The notes: generated by a model not told the origin, from the letters alone. Shown: positions 53,229 through 63,345, numbered from the stretch's first letter. The stretch: 64,000 bases of DNA from Mucilaginibacter straminoryzae (GCF_022953055.1 NZ_JALJEJ010000006.1:1-64000), one strand, 5' to 3'. Numbers and translations are program-made.

Positions 53229-54500
53229 CTACTTGTACAGAGGGAACTTTTCTGTCAGAGTGTGAACGCTTTTACGAACTTTTTTCAGGAAATGTTCGCT
53301 GTCCGGATTGTTAATTACGGCATCAATCAGGCCTACTACCTCTTCCATTTGTTTTTCTTTAAAACCCCTGGTTGTCAAGGCAGCAGTACCCACCCTGATA
53401 CCTGATGTTACGAATGGAGATTTATCGTCAAAAGGCACCATATTTTTGTTCACGGTAATATCAGCCTGAACCAATGCGTTCTCTGCCGCTTTACCGGTGA
53501 TGTTCTTATTACGAAGATCAATCAGGATCAAATGATTGTCGGTTCCGCCAGAAACGATATTATAGCCAAGGTTAACAAAAGCGCTTGCCATTGCAGCTGC
53601 ATTTTTCTTTACCTGGATAATGTATTTCATATACGGATCGCTCAATGCCTCGCCATACGCTACTGCTTTAGCAGCAATGATATGCTCCAGCGGGCCACCT
53701 TGCGTACCCGGAAAAACAGCCATATCCAGCAATGAAGACATCTGCCTGATCTCGCCTTTAGGGGTTTTATGCCCGAACGGATTTTCGAAATCTTTACCCA
53801 GCATGATCATGCCGCCACGCGGGCCGCGCAGGGTTTTATGGGTAGTAGTAGTTACGATATGGCAATGCGGAAGCGGATCTGTCAGCAAACCGCGTGCAAT
53901 TAAACCCGCAGGGTGAGAAATATCGGCCAATACCAGGGCACCAATTTCGTCTGCTACCTGGCGGATGAAGGCGTAATCCCAATCACGTGAATAAGCTGAT
54001 GCACCGCAGATGATCATTTTTGGTTTTTCGCGCAAAGCTGTTTCGCGCAGCTGATCGTAATCTACACGGCCGGTCTCCTGGTTCACGCCGTAAAAGAACG
54101 GCTGGTATAATTTACCCGAAAAGTTTACCGGCGAACCGTGTGTAAGGTGTCCGCCATGAGAAAGGTCGAAACCTAAAATTTTATCACCCGGATTTAAACA
54201 CGCCAACATTACTGCTGCATTAGCCTGCGCACCAGAATGCGGCTGAACGTTTACCCACTCTGCATTGAACAATTGCTTTGCACGCTCGATAGCAATCGTT
54301 TCAATCTCATCAACAATTTCGCAACCGCCATAGTAGCGCTTGCCTGGCAAACCCTCTGCATACTTGTTGGTTGCAACAGAGCCTGCCGCTTCCATTACCT
54401 GTTTGCTCACAAAATTTTCAGAGGCGATCAGCTCAAGGCCTTTCTCCTGGCGGTCCTGCTCTTCTTCGAGCAGGTTAAAAATTAATTTATCTCTTTTCAT
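53229..54500 (-). CDS. glyA: serine hydroxymethyltransferase
   Basis: PLP enzyme converting serine and tetrahydrofolate to glycine and methylene-tetrahydrofolate, the main one-carbon source. The 423-residue protein has LIASENFVS (24-32), [13 protein letters not shown] (47-59), HSGAQAN (88-94) and the PLP lysine Lys222 in [14 protein letters not shown]. Length matches the bacterial enzyme. It lies 30 bp downstream of scpA on the same strand. Confidence 0.97.
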   Translation of the reverse strand: MKRDKLIFNLLEEEQDRQEKGLELIASENFVSKQVMEAAGSVATNKYAEGLPGKRYYGGCEIVDEIETIAIERAKQLFNAEWVNVQPHSGAQANAAVMLACLNPGDKILGFDLSHGGHLTHGSPVNFSGKLYQPFFYGVNQETGRVDYDQLRETALREKPKMIICGASAYSRDWDYAFIRQVADEIGALVLADISHPAGLIARGLLTDPLPHCHIVTTTTHKTLRGPRGGMIMLGKDFENPFGHKTPKGEIRQMSSLLDMAVFPGTQGGPLEHIIAAKAVAYGEALSDPYMKYIIQVKKNAAAMASAFVNLGYNIVSGGTDNHLILIDLRNKNITGKAAENALVQADITVNKNMVPFDDKSPFVTSGIRVGTAALTTRGFKEKQMEEVVGLIDAVINNPDSEHFLKKVRKSVHTLTEKFPLYK

Positions 54501-54530
54501 ATAATTATTAACAACGTATAAGTTTCAAAA

Positions 54531-55277
54531 TCAGGTGGTTTCTGCGGGTGCAACCCAAAAGTTATTATACCCCGTACCAATCTGAATTTTAATTAACTGC
54601 TGTTGCAACATTTCCAATAAAGCTAAGAAATTGTACACAAAATGAACTTTGTTTTCAGAGATTTTTGAAATAGTGGCAAACTCCAGCCGTTTATTAATTG
54701 CCAGCAGCTCGGATATCGCCTGCTTTTGCTGCTCAATGGTATAAGGATACTGTACCACGGTATGCTTAACAGGCTCGGTACGGGTTAGCCAGCGTTTGGT
54801 TACGCGTTCATAAGTGAGCATCAGGCGGTAAAGGCTCAGGCTGCTTAACTCTTCGCCAGGCTGTACCACTTCTTCCACCTGCTGTAGGTCATAGGCAATA
54901 TTACCCCGCTTCTCGTGCTGCAGCCGCTCCTCTTCCATAGGGCGTAACTCTTCACATACCAGCTTAAATCGTTTGTATTCGATCAGCTTTCGCACCAGGT
55001 CTTCCTTCGGGTCTATCTCTGCGCCCGTTTCCGCATCATATCTGGGCAGCAGCATTTTCGCCTTGATGCGCATCAGGGTCGCGGCGACGAAGATAAACTC
55101 GCTGGCAATCTCCATATTCAGACTGCTCATCTGTTGAATATAGTTCAGAAAATCGTCCGTGATGCGTGCAATGGGGATGTCGTGAATATCCAGCTCATCC
55201 CGTTCTATGAAGAAAAGCAAAAGATCAAAGGGTCCCTCGAACTGAGGTAATCTTATTTCGAAATGATCTTCGGGCAT
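54531..55277 (-). CDS. scpA: segregation and condensation protein ScpA
   Basis: Kleisin subunit of the SMC-ScpAB condensin, which organises and separates chromosomes. The 248-residue protein has the N-terminal kleisin start FEGPFDLLLFFIERDELDIH (about 13-32), the helix FIFVAATLMRIKAKMLLPR (about 61-79), and a C-terminal winged-helix region (about 185-240, FVYNFLALLEMLQQQ). scpB is not in the window. It is transcribed divergently from dxs, with about 200 bp between the two starts. Confidence 0.92.
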   Translation of the reverse strand: MPEDHFEIRLPQFEGPFDLLLFFIERDELDIHDIPIARITDDFLNYIQQMSSLNMEIASEFIFVAATLMRIKAKMLLPRYDAETGAEIDPKEDLVRKLIEYKRFKLVCEELRPMEEERLQHEKRGNIAYDLQQVEEVVQPGEELSSLSLYRLMLTYERVTKRWLTRTEPVKHTVVQYPYTIEQQKQAISELLAINKRLEFATISKISENKVHFVYNFLALLEMLQQQLIKIQIGTGYNNFWVAPAETT

Positions 55278-55475
55278 AAAGAGCCGTAAAGATAGATAAT
55301 ATTAGGAGTAACAGGAACTTAAGCCTGAATTTTATTGTTAAAACAGGCGAAAGGCCAACTTGCGAGCAGCATTCACAACCTAAAAACTGATAGCTGTTAA
55401 AACTTATCATAAAAATATTTGTCACTACTATTACCGCAAAAATGACTTACTTTGTAAGTTCAAATACCGTATAGG

Positions 55476-57410
55476 ATGTCAATGCAAGTACCTGCCGGAG
55501 ATTTATTAAAAAAAATCAACTCACCCGCTGATTTAAAGCAATTTAGCGAAGACGAACTGGAACAGGTTTGTCAGCAGCTGCGTCAGTATATTATTGATGT
55601 GGTATCGGTAAACGGTGGCCATTTTGCCGCCAGTTTAGGCGTGGTGGAACTGACGGTTGCTTTGCACTATGTGCTAAATACGCCCTACGACCAATTGGTG
55701 TGGGATGTTGGTCACCAGGCTTACGGACATAAAATACTGACCGGCCGCCGGGATAACTTCCATACTAACCGGGTTTATGGCGGCATCAGCGGTTTCCCAA
55801 AACGCTCTGAAAGCGAATATGATACCTTCGGCGTGGGGCACTCTTCTACCTCTATTTCTGCTGCCCTGGGTATGGCTGTTGCATCGCACTACAAAGGCGA
55901 GTATGACCGCCAGCACGTTGCCGTTATCGGCGACGGCGCCATGACGGCCGGTATGGCATTTGAAGCGCTGAACCATGCAGGTATTGAGAATTCTAACATA
56001 CTGGTTATCCTGAATGATAACTGCATGTCGATAGACCCTAATGTAGGCGCGCTGAAAGAATACCTTACAGATATTACTACTTCAAAGCCATATAACCGTT
56101 TCCGCGATGATATGGCTTATGTACTGGGTAAACTTTCGCAGGTTGGCCCTGATGCTTTTAAAATAGCCAAGAAAATAGAAAAAAGCATCAAAGGGACATT
56201 ACTGAAACAAAGCAACTTATTCGAGTCGCTGAAGTTCAGATATTTTGGGCCTACTGACGGGCATGACGTGAAACACCTGGTAAAGGTACTGCGTGATCTA
56301 CGCGAAATCCCCGGACCAAAAATCCTGCATTGTGTTACCGTAAAAGGTAAAGGCTATGCGCTCGCCGAAAAAGACCAGACCAAGTGGCATGCGCCAGGTT
56401 TGTTTGATAAAATTACCGGCGAAATAAAGAAAACTTACCACGAAAAGCCGCAGCCGCCTAAGTACCAGGATGTTTTTGGCCATACCATTATTGAACTGGC
56501 CGAGCAGAACAAGAAAATTATGGGTATTACCCCGGCTATGCCCAGCGGTAGTTCGCTTAACCTGATGATGAAGGCCATGCCTAACCGGGCGTTTGACGTA
56601 GGTATTGCCGAACAGCATGCCGTAACCTTTAGCGCTGGTTTAGCTACTCAGGGTTTGGTGCCTTTCTGTAATATTTACTCCAGCTTTATGCAACGTGCCT
56701 ATGACCAGGTAGTGCATGACGTTGCTATTCAAAAACTAAACGTGGTGCTTTGCCTTGACCGCGCCGGTATCGCCGGTGCCGACGGACCTACCCACCACGG
56801 CGCTTATGACCTTGCTTACTTCCGTTGCATCCCGAATATGATCATCTCTTCCCCGATGAACGAGGAAGAGCTGCGTAACCTGATGTATACCGCCCAGTTG
56901 GAAAACATGGGGCCGTTCGTGATCCGTTATCCGCGTGGTAATGGTGTCATGGTAGACTGGAAACGTCCGTTTAAAGCCCTGCCTGTAGGCAAAGGCCGTA
57001 AAATTTGCGACGGTGTTGATGTAGCTATTCTCACCATTGGTCATATCGGTAACGAGGCCGTAAATGCTACCGCTTCGCTGAATGCCGAAGGCTACTATCC
57101 TGCCCATTATGACCTTCGTTTTGTTAAACCGCTTGACGAAGCCCTGCTGCACGAAGTGTTTAGCAAATACCAGCATGTGATTACCGTTGAAGATGGTTGC
57201 CTTGAAGGTGGTATGGGTAGTGCAGTGCTTGAATTTATGGCCGACCATAATTACCAGGCACACGTTGTCCGCCTGGGTATTCCAGACCGTATTATTGAAC
57301 ATGGTGAGCAGCCTGAGCTATGGGCCGAGTGTGGTTATGATGCGGATGCTATTGCCCAACAGGTAAAGGCATTCGGAATAAGCCATACCCCGCATATCAT
57401 CGCTTCCTAA
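55476..57410 (+). CDS. dxs: 1-deoxy-D-xylulose-5-phosphate synthase
   Basis: First enzyme of the MEP pathway of isoprenoid synthesis: condenses pyruvate and glyceraldehyde-3-phosphate with TPP. The 644-residue protein has [13 protein letters not shown] near the N-terminus, the TPP/Mg motif [18 protein letters not shown] (about 152-169) with ILNDN, the second-domain segment [18 protein letters not shown] with its catalytic Glu, and the C-terminal transketolase domain. Length is normal. Just before the ATG there is a small dyad CTTAC-TTT-GTAAG (55446-55458), whose TTACTTTG is one base off the -7 consensus. Confidence 0.96.
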   Translation: MSMQVPAGDLLKKINSPADLKQFSEDELEQVCQQLRQYIIDVVSVNGGHFAASLGVVELTVALHYVLNTPYDQLVWDVGHQAYGHKILTGRRDNFHTNRVYGGISGFPKRSESEYDTFGVGHSSTSISAALGMAVASHYKGEYDRQHVAVIGDGAMTAGMAFEALNHAGIENSNILVILNDNCMSIDPNVGALKEYLTDITTSKPYNRFRDDMAYVLGKLSQVGPDAFKIAKKIEKSIKGTLLKQSNLFESLKFRYFGPTDGHDVKHLVKVLRDLREIPGPKILHCVTVKGKGYALAEKDQTKWHAPGLFDKITGEIKKTYHEKPQPPKYQDVFGHTIIELAEQNKKIMGITPAMPSGSSLNLMMKAMPNRAFDVGIAEQHAVTFSAGLATQGLVPFCNIYSSFMQRAYDQVVHDVAIQKLNVVLCLDRAGIAGADGPTHHGAYDLAYFRCIPNMIISSPMNEEELRNLMYTAQLENMGPFVIRYPRGNGVMVDWKRPFKALPVGKGRKICDGVDVAILTIGHIGNEAVNATASLNAEGYYPAHYDLRFVKPLDEALLHEVFSKYQHVITVEDGCLEGGMGSAVLEFMADHNYQAHVVRLGIPDRIIEHGEQPELWAECGYDADAIAQQVKAFGISHTPHIIAS

Positions 57411-57555
57411 TTTAGCTTTAATAGCTCTAATAGCCATTTAAGTTACTTCACACGCTCTGGCAACGTATCAGCAGCCTGCCCGATAAATGATAATTATTGG
57501 GGAAGTTGTGCTCTCTTATTGTATCCTGAGAATTATCAAGTCAACTCGTATTGAG

Positions 57556-57852
57556 ATGTACCAATATTTTGTATATATACTCAAGTGTCGTGACAATTCC
57601 TATTATACAGGTATTACAAACGATTTGGAAAGGCGCTTACACGAACATCAGACTGGGTTGAATAACTTTGCTTATACTTATAACAGGCGTCCTGTAAAAC
57701 TTGTATTTTTTGAACGGTTTATTGATATTAATCAAGCCATTGCGTTCGAAAAGCAGGTAAAGGGATGGAGTCGTAAAAAGAAAGAGGCACTTATTGATCA
57801 ACAATGGGAGTTATTGCCAGAGTTGTCAAGAAAGCCCAAAACAAAGTTGTAG
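57556..57852 (+). CDS. GIY-YIG family endonuclease, second repeat-associated copy
   Basis: The 98-residue nuclease starts at ATG 57556 (MYQYFVYILKC); a longer frame from 57487 adds 23 residues unlike the family. Landmarks: YFVYIL (GIY), YYTGITNDLERRLHEH (YIG and Arg), FFERF and AFEKQVKGWSRKKKEALI with the probable catalytic Glu. It shares the plan and many residues of the nuclease at 10573-10878 (YxGxTNDLxRR, EH, EKQxK) but is clearly diverged. Four palindromic repeat units begin 22 bp after its stop. It lies between dxs and an ATP-grasp-like gene. Its in vivo target is unknown; the association with repeats suggests it acts on them. Confidence 0.88.
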   Translation: MYQYFVYILKCRDNSYYTGITNDLERRLHEHQTGLNNFAYTYNRRPVKLVFFERFIDINQAIAFEKQVKGWSRKKKEALIDQQWELLPELSRKPKTKL

Positions 57853-57874
57853 ATAAAATCTTTTCATAAGGGTG

Positions 57875-58196
57875 CTTCGACAAGCTCAGCATGACAAAGC
57901 GAATAACTTATTCCGGATGTCACCCTGAATTTGTCGAAGGGCAAAAATAATTGATGATGATTCGACAGGCTCAGCATGACAAGAGCGAATTAACTTATTC
58001 CAGAGGTCACCCCTTATCGAAGGGCAAAAATGGTTGAGAATGCTTCGACAGGCTCAGCATGACATAAGCGAATCGACTTATTCCGGATGTCACCCTGAGC
58101 TTGTCGAAGGGCAAACGATGAAGAATGCTTCGACGGGCCCAGCATGACAAAAGCGAAACAACTTATTCCGGATATCACCCTGAGCTTGTCGAAGGG
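57875..58196 (+). repeat. array of four palindromic units, repeat family B
   Basis: Four units at about 85-bp intervals (starts 57875, 57960, 58043, 58128). Each has a 22-bp arm CTTCGACARGCTCAGCATGACA, about 21 bp of conserved AAGCGAA..ACTTATTCCGGA, and the inverted arm TGTCACCCTGAGCTTGTCGAAG. The second unit has a shortened right arm. Read from arm to arm the other way, the units are 60-64-bp palindromes starting TGTCA (GGTCA in one) and ending TGACA. No gene or clear promoter is seen from 57853 to 58259. Confidence 0.92.
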
Positions 58197-58259
58197 TAAA
58201 ACAATTAAGAACGACACACAACACCCTAAGCACTACATAGGAAACAGCCAAACTATCCC

Positions 58260-59450
58260 ATGGAACCTTCAGCACGTAAAAGTTTTAACGAAAATTTCAG
58301 CGAAGCGAAATACCGCGATCTGCTGAACAAACTGAATAGCGGCTTACCAGCGCCTGTTGCTTTTCGTGTTGCCGAAACACCAGTGTTTATCCCGGACGCT
58401 TTTCGCGATCAACTGATCGCTGCCGGCGAAGAGATTATTCAAACCATCCTTCAACCAGATTTCAAGCAGCTGACAGAAAACGCCATCCCGGAAAAGTGGC
58501 GCATACCGAACGAGAATAACCATCCGCATTTTATCGCTTTAGACTTTGGCGTTTGCCGTGACGATGCAGGCAACCTTGCCCCTAAGCTGATCGAGCTGCA
58601 AGGCTTTCCCTCTTTGTACGGATTCCAGGTTTATCTTTCGGAGACGTGTAAAGAAGTTTATGATATTGATGATACCTGGCAACCTTACCTCAGTGGCTTG
58701 GATAAGGATACTTACCTTAAACTGCTGGAAAGAACTATCCTTGGGAAATACCTACCAAGCGAAGTAGTGCTGATGGACGTGAACGCCAGGCAGCAAAAAA
58801 CAGTGGTCGATTTTCACCTTACTTCTCAATACCTGGGGATTCCAATTGTATCCCTGGAGGAATTACGCGAGCATAACGGGCAATTGTTTTACGAGAAAGA
58901 AGGCGAAGTGCTGCGGATCAAGCGGATATATAACCGGTTGATCTTCGACGAAATTGACAATGATCCAAAGATATTTGACAAGGTGGTAGACATTCGCAAG
59001 CCTTTGGACGTGGAGTGGATTACGCACCCCAACTGGTTCTATCGCATTAGCAAGTATACCATGCCGTTCCTGAAAGGCGATTACATCCCTGTGAGCCGGT
59101 TTGTTAACGACTTAAAGCAACTACCCGAAAATTTAGCAGGCTTTGTATTGAAGCCTTTGTTTTCTTTTGCGGGGCAGGGTGTAATGATAGATGTAACGGA
59201 AAGCAGCATCCGGCAGCTTAAAGACCCCGAAAACTGGATACTGCAGCAGAAAGTGAATTATGCGCCTGTTGTGCAATCGCCGGAGGGTGGCGTAAAAGCC
59301 GAGATCAGGCTGTTGTACCTTTGGCCCGATGGCGATGAACGGCCTACCTTAGCCATTAACCTGGCCAGGCTTAGCCGTGGCAAGATGATCGGCGTACGTT
59401 ACAACAAAGATTTTACCTGGGTTGGCGGCAGCGCCGGTTTGGTAAAATAA
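58260..59450 (+). CDS. ATP-grasp-like conserved protein of unknown function
   Basis: The 396-residue cytosolic protein starts at ATG 58260, with AGGAAAC before it. The C-terminal third shows ATP-grasp-like features: GFVLKPLFSFAGQGVMIDV (Lys plus Gly-rich loop), NWILQQKVNYAP (typical xxQxxV segment), VKAEIRLLYLW and LARLSRGKMIGVRYNKDFTW. The N-terminal part includes FIALDFGVCRDDAGNLAPKL and IELQGFPSLYGFQ. The family is likely a carboxylate-amine or peptide-type ligase, but the substrate is not recognisable. The entire upstream region is repeat array, so its promoter may lie within the repeats or upstream of the GIY-YIG gene. Confidence 0.7.
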   Translation: MEPSARKSFNENFSEAKYRDLLNKLNSGLPAPVAFRVAETPVFIPDAFRDQLIAAGEEIIQTILQPDFKQLTENAIPEKWRIPNENNHPHFIALDFGVCRDDAGNLAPKLIELQGFPSLYGFQVYLSETCKEVYDIDDTWQPYLSGLDKDTYLKLLERTILGKYLPSEVVLMDVNARQQKTVVDFHLTSQYLGIPIVSLEELREHNGQLFYEKEGEVLRIKRIYNRLIFDEIDNDPKIFDKVVDIRKPLDVEWITHPNWFYRISKYTMPFLKGDYIPVSRFVNDLKQLPENLAGFVLKPLFSFAGQGVMIDVTESSIRQLKDPENWILQQKVNYAPVVQSPEGGVKAEIRLLYLWPDGDERPTLAINLARLSRGKMIGVRYNKDFTWVGGSAGLVK

Positions 59451-59481
59451 GCCAACCTTATAAAAGTATTGATAAGCAAAA

Positions 59482-59499
59482 AGGCACCTCGCGGTGCCT
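59482..59499 (-). terminator. terminator after yfhO (convergent)
   Basis: AGGCACC-tcgc-GGTGCCT; on the minus strand it is followed by TTTTTGC, so it mainly stops yfhO transcripts. Confidence 0.85.
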
Positions 59500-59515
59500 G
59501 TGCTATTTGTATCTT

Positions 59516-61993
59516 TTATTTTTTCTGCGGTGTCGCAGGTTCCGGCTTCTTTTTGTACTCGCGGAAGGCTACGCCTCCTAATGCCAGTGCCAACAGGATT
59601 GAACCGGCCAGGGAAATACCTTCACCTGTATAATAAGAAGTTGGGTGGAATACAAATTCAATCTTATGGTTACCCAACGGAATTTGCGCTGCACGCAGGA
59701 TATAGTCTGCGCGGAAATAAGGCTGCTCTTTACCATCGATCAGCATTTTCCAGCCCTTGTCATAATAAATTTCAGAGAAAACAGCCACCATTGTCGCGGT
59801 TGCGCCGCTCTGATAAACCATATGATCCGGTGCGTAGCTGGTTAACGTTAGTGTCGCGGTTGGGTCTACCTGGTTCTGTTTCTCGTCAATCAGTTTACGG
59901 AAACGTTTATCAACGATCGCCTCATTCTTAGGGTCGAAGCTGCTGATGGCTTGCATTTCCTGATCGGCGTTATCTACGTACTTCACATTCTTCACGAACC
60001 AGGCATGTCCGCAAGCGGTTTGGTTCACCTGCATGCTCGCCTGCTGATTTTTTGGATCAGAATTGATGATGTACTTGGTATTCAGCATATCCAGCACATC
60101 CTGGTTAACAGATTTAGTTAATTGATTATCGATCAGTTCCTGGTAACGTTTTAACTTAGCAGCGTGGTAGCCGCCGATGCTTTTATGATAATAAGAGGTA
60201 AATGCGTTGGTGAACGGATCGCTTGTCAAATCCAGCACGCGGAAATCCGGATCGGTATCGCGGAGAATAAACTGATCAACCTCGCGCGGTTTGATCTGTT
60301 GCGAAAGTTCCTGCTTTTCGCCAAAATGGTCTTCAGAAAGGAAGCGTTTATCTACCGTCCACATATCTACCAACGCCAGGATCAGGAAGCCAATAGAGGC
60401 AGTAGCCACATTCAGCTTATGTTTAATCAAAGCCCAAACCAGGCCAAACGCAATCACAATAAAGATCAGCGAGCGGATTGCATCATGCTGCTCTAACGAC
60501 TTACGGTCTTCGATCAATGCGCTGGCAATGCTGTTAGCAGTACCAGAATCGCCCCCAAGCATTTGTGTAAGCTGGGCGATCATGTTCTGGTGTTCTGGTC
60601 CTTTAAAGCTCAAGAACAGTTCCGGCACTGCCAGTAAGATCAGGGTCAAGCCACCGGCGATACCACCGGCGATGTACAATTTCTTTAACAAGTATTGTTC
60701 GTCTTTTCCGGCGATCACTTCCTGTACGGCCAGTAAGGCTAATATCGGCACACACAAACCGGCTACAGCTAAAATTGATTCAACCGCGCGGAACTTGTTG
60801 TATAACGGGAAGTAGTTGAAGAACAGGTCTGACAGGAACGGCAGGTTCTTACCGAATGACAGGAACATCGTCAGGACGGTAACTGCCAGCAGCCACCATT
60901 TCAACCTGCTCTTAACAATCAGCAAGCCTAAAATGAACAGGAAGCAAATTCCTGCGCCAAAATAGAACGGACCTTCTGTAAATGGCTTATTCCCCCAATA
61001 AGTACCCAATTGCTGTGCAAGTCCTTGCGCCTGTTCCGGCGAAGCACCTTTTTGGGTAAGGGTTTGCACCACTTTAGAATTCTCCTGCACCGGGGTGATC
61101 GCGCCACCGCCGTAAGCATTCGGCACCAGGAAAGTGAAACATTCACCCACACCCTGGCTCCATTGGTAGGCGTATTCTTTGTCTAAACCATTAGATGGCT
61201 CTGAAGTATGCTGGGTAAGGTTGGATTTACCACGGTTTGATTCTTTGCCGTACTCATAGGTGGTCCACAACATAGAAGCATTCACTGCAAGCGCCAAAAG
61301 CGTAGCAGCAGCCAGGTAAACAATAGACGTAAAGAAGGGCTTGGTTTGTTTTGCTTTGATCGCGTGGTACAATTCGATACCAACCAATACCAGGATAGCG
61401 ATCATCAGGTAATACGTCATCTGGATGTGGTTCGCACGGATTTCCATTGCCAGGAAGAACGCCGTAAGCGCGCCACCCAACCAGTACCTTCCGCGGAGCG
61501 TCAGCAAGATACCTGCAATGATCGGTGCAAAAAATGCAATCGCAAACGCCTGGTTAGCATGCCCGGCATCAAGCAGGATAATATTATAGGTGGAGAATGT
61601 AAACGCAATAGCGCCGGCAGCGGCAAGCCATGGGTTAAGCTTCAGTACGCAGAACAATAGATATGCGCCTAAAAGCATGATCAGCACGGTATCTACCGGG
61701 TTCGGGAAAATGTCCTTTACTACTTTTACTACCCAGGTAGTGGCATTTGAAGGGAAGAACGTCCAGATCTGGTAGGCGGGCATACCGCCGAACATGCTGT
61801 TAGTCCAAAGCGGGGCAGTTCCCGTTTTGGCCTTGACGTCCATAATTTCTTTTTGAGTAGCCTGCGCGCGAATCACATCGCCCTGGCTTAACACCTTACC
61901 CTGAAACGCCGGAAGGAAGTAAATAAAACAGATTACTATAAAAATTCCGGTAATGGCCAGGTGTATGCCATTGCGCTTTAACCAATTGTTCAT
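59516..61993 (-). CDS. YfhO family membrane protein (GT-C-like fold)
   Basis: The 825-residue integral membrane protein begins with a membrane segment (about 12-30) and PLWTNSMFGGMPAYQIW, the conserved YfhO start. About a dozen membrane segments lie between 90 and 550, with a last one near 795-815. An extracytoplasmic domain lies between about 560 and 790. Members resemble GT-C glycosyltransferases; in Gram-positive bacteria YfhO takes part in glycosylating lipoteichoic acid. The role in Bacteroidota is not known. The C-terminus is a short Lys/Pro-rich cytoplasmic tail. Confidence 0.9.
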   Translation of the reverse strand: MNNWLKRNGIHLAITGIFIVICFIYFLPAFQGKVLSQGDVIRAQATQKEIMDVKAKTGTAPLWTNSMFGGMPAYQIWTFFPSNATTWVVKVVKDIFPNPVDTVLIMLLGAYLLFCVLKLNPWLAAAGAIAFTFSTYNIILLDAGHANQAFAIAFFAPIIAGILLTLRGRYWLGGALTAFFLAMEIRANHIQMTYYLMIAILVLVGIELYHAIKAKQTKPFFTSIVYLAAATLLALAVNASMLWTTYEYGKESNRGKSNLTQHTSEPSNGLDKEYAYQWSQGVGECFTFLVPNAYGGGAITPVQENSKVVQTLTQKGASPEQAQGLAQQLGTYWGNKPFTEGPFYFGAGICFLFILGLLIVKSRLKWWLLAVTVLTMFLSFGKNLPFLSDLFFNYFPLYNKFRAVESILAVAGLCVPILALLAVQEVIAGKDEQYLLKKLYIAGGIAGGLTLILLAVPELFLSFKGPEHQNMIAQLTQMLGGDSGTANSIASALIEDRKSLEQHDAIRSLIFIVIAFGLVWALIKHKLNVATASIGFLILALVDMWTVDKRFLSEDHFGEKQELSQQIKPREVDQFILRDTDPDFRVLDLTSDPFTNAFTSYYHKSIGGYHAAKLKRYQELIDNQLTKSVNQDVLDMLNTKYIINSDPKNQQASMQVNQTACGHAWFVKNVKYVDNADQEMQAISSFDPKNEAIVDKRFRKLIDEKQNQVDPTATLTLTSYAPDHMVYQSGATATMVAVFSEIYYDKGWKMLIDGKEQPYFRADYILRAAQIPLGNHKIEFVFHPTSYYTGEGISLAGSILLALALGGVAFREYKKKPEPATPQKK

Positions 61994-62055
61994 TTAATTC
62001 TAAAAATTGAATTCCAAAAATAGGAATTTGACCGAGAATAGAAACGATTTGTTTT

Positions 62056-62352
62056 TCAGGCGGTAGTACCGCAGCCGCTGTTTAAAATCAGCAGGATGCC
62101 TGCAATTAAAATAACGATGAAGATGAGATAAGAAATGAGGTTAATGCGACCAAAATCCTCACGGTTGAAATAGATCGTATAGGCATTGTATGCAGCCATT
62201 CCTGCTATAAATATCCAGAAAAACCAGTTGAGCGGCGCACAATGCGCATAAAACGGAACTACGAAGCATACCAGGATGGCATCCACCACAATCAGGCTGA
62301 AGATCCACGGCGTGCCATGGTGCCTGCGGTTAAATACTTCCTTGGGCAGCAT
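62056..62352 (-). CDS. small hypothetical membrane protein
   Basis: The 98-residue protein has three hydrophobic segments (about 17-36, 42-58, 71-91) and ends NSGCGTTA. I do not recognise a family. It starts 2 bp after the DUF4834 gene and is clearly translated with it; yfhO starts 62 bp further on. Confidence 0.7.
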   Translation of the reverse strand: MLPKEVFNRRHHGTPWIFSLIVVDAILVCFVVPFYAHCAPLNWFFWIFIAGMAAYNAYTIYFNREDFGRINLISYLIFIVILIAGILLILNSGCGTTA

Positions 62353-62354
62353 GG

Positions 62355-62603
62355 TTATTTAAGCTCTTCGTAGTCGATGAACTCCCCTTCAGAGTCGGGT
62401 ACGGATTTCTTTTGCGCCGGGGGCATATAATCTACCCGGATACTACCGTTAGGGCGTTGCTGTTCGCGGTATTGTTGCTGATTTTGCTGTTGCTGGGCCT
62501 TGTTTACCAAACCCTGGAACAACATAGGAAGAAAAATGCGGGCCAGACTTTTAATAATGTATAACACGCATATAGAGATGATCAGGAGCCTAATCAGTAT
62601 CAT
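62355..62603 (-). CDS. DUF4834 family protein
   Basis: The 82-residue protein has one N-terminal membrane segment (about 2-28, IRLLIISICVLYIIKSLARI), a Gln-rich middle (QQQQNQQQYREQQ), and the conserved C-terminal ending VPDSEGEFIDYEEL. The acidic GEFIDYEE end is typical of DUF4834, a Bacteroidota-only family of unknown function. It is the first gene of a pair with the small membrane protein that follows. Confidence 0.8.
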   Translation of the reverse strand: MILIRLLIISICVLYIIKSLARIFLPMLFQGLVNKAQQQQNQQQYREQQRPNGSIRVDYMPPAQKKSVPDSEGEFIDYEELK

Positions 62604-62656
62604 TTTCTAAAATTTTAGCTTACAAATATAAGTTTAATAACGAATAAAAAGTTTGT

Positions 62657-63043
62657 TTATGATAGGGACGATGTCTCCTGCTGGTCATGCAGGTACAGGG
62701 CTAAAGCGAAAGCAATGATATAAACTACCTGCTGCCCGGCCAGCCCCCAATCCTGCAGGAGGGTTGTACCGAAAATCAACACACTGATGATTAACCCACC
62801 GGTGATATATCCAAGGCGACTAAGTCTGCCGCCTAATAAGATCAGTAACCCGGTAAGCGCCTCTAAAAAAGGCAACACATACAAAAACGCGTTCGTCAAC
62901 GCTGGCGGCAGAATAGTGGAACCAAAAGCTGCACCCGATTTAGCTACAAAAGCAGGCAAGTTAGGTATACGGACGATGCCGTGCATCAGCATATTGATAC
63001 CGAGGCCGATCCTGAAAATGTGTATGGCTTTAAACTTGTTCAT
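62657..63043 (-). CDS. DoxX-like membrane protein
   Basis: The 128-residue protein has four membrane segments (about 8-25, 45-65, 72-92, 98-117). It begins FKAIHIFRIGLGINMLMHGI and carries VLPFLEALTGLLILLGG, the usual DoxX/DoxD-type pattern. Such proteins are often linked to redox or thiol metabolism, but the function is unknown here. It lies 57 bp downstream of a small Cys-rich secreted protein, with a hairpin between them. Confidence 0.75.
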   Translation of the reverse strand: MNKFKAIHIFRIGLGINMLMHGIVRIPNLPAFVAKSGAAFGSTILPPALTNAFLYVLPFLEALTGLLILLGGRLSRLGYITGGLIISVLIFGTTLLQDWGLAGQQVVYIIAFALALYLHDQQETSSLS

Positions 63044-63060
63044 TAGCTGATGTATTAATA

Positions 63061-63089
63061 ACGAGCCTCCTTTATTCAGGGAGGCTCGT
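63061..63089. terminator. hairpin between the Cys-rich gene and the DoxX-like gene
   Basis: ACGAGCCTCC (63061-63070) pairs perfectly with GGAGGCTCGT (63080-63089), 9-nt loop. The following minus-strand sequence TTATTAATAC is a poor T-run, so termination is likely but not certain. Confidence 0.65.
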
Positions 63090-63100
63090 AGCTATATCAA

Positions 63101-63277
63101 TTATTTACAAGGACAATCCTTGGTTGGTTTTGGGCAATCTGCCTTTTTGGTGCAGTTTTCTTTGCTGCAGCAAGAGGTTTGTTTTGCTTTAGCTTTTTTT
63201 ACAACTACTACATTATTAGCCATTAAAGAAGTTGCGGCAAAAGCGATTGCCAGCACACTTAAACTTAATTTTTTCAT
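63101..63277 (-). CDS. 58-residue Cys-rich secreted peptide
   Basis: Short gene found by translating the minus strand. It begins MKKLSLSVLAIAFAATSLMA, a convincing signal peptide with cleavage after about residue 20. The mature part has a Lys/Val/Ala stretch followed by six cysteines: CC at 36-37, Cys42, Cys48 and a C-P-C at 55-57 close to the end, with many Lys and Asp. The spacing suggests metal binding, perhaps copper or zinc, or disulfide bonds. It lies between the DoxX-like gene and another Cys/His-rich exported protein. No named family is recognised. Confidence 0.7.
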   Translation of the reverse strand: MKKLSLSVLAIAFAATSLMANNVVVVKKAKAKQTSCCSKENCTKKADCPKPTKDCPCK

Positions 63278-63345
63278 TTTTTTAAAATTTTAAATGTTAA
63301 ATAATTTCAAGAAGTACAACGGTTTAGGTTGGTCTGGAAAATTAC

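Noticed and set aside
57875..58196. CRISPR-like array of regularly spaced repeats
   Set aside because: The unit is palindromic over its whole length, the intervals between arms are themselves conserved, and no cas gene is near; it is a tandem palindromic repeat.
57901..58326. Short open frames in the family B array
   Set aside because: They only reflect translated repeat arms (FDKLR, RQAQGDI) and overlap the array.
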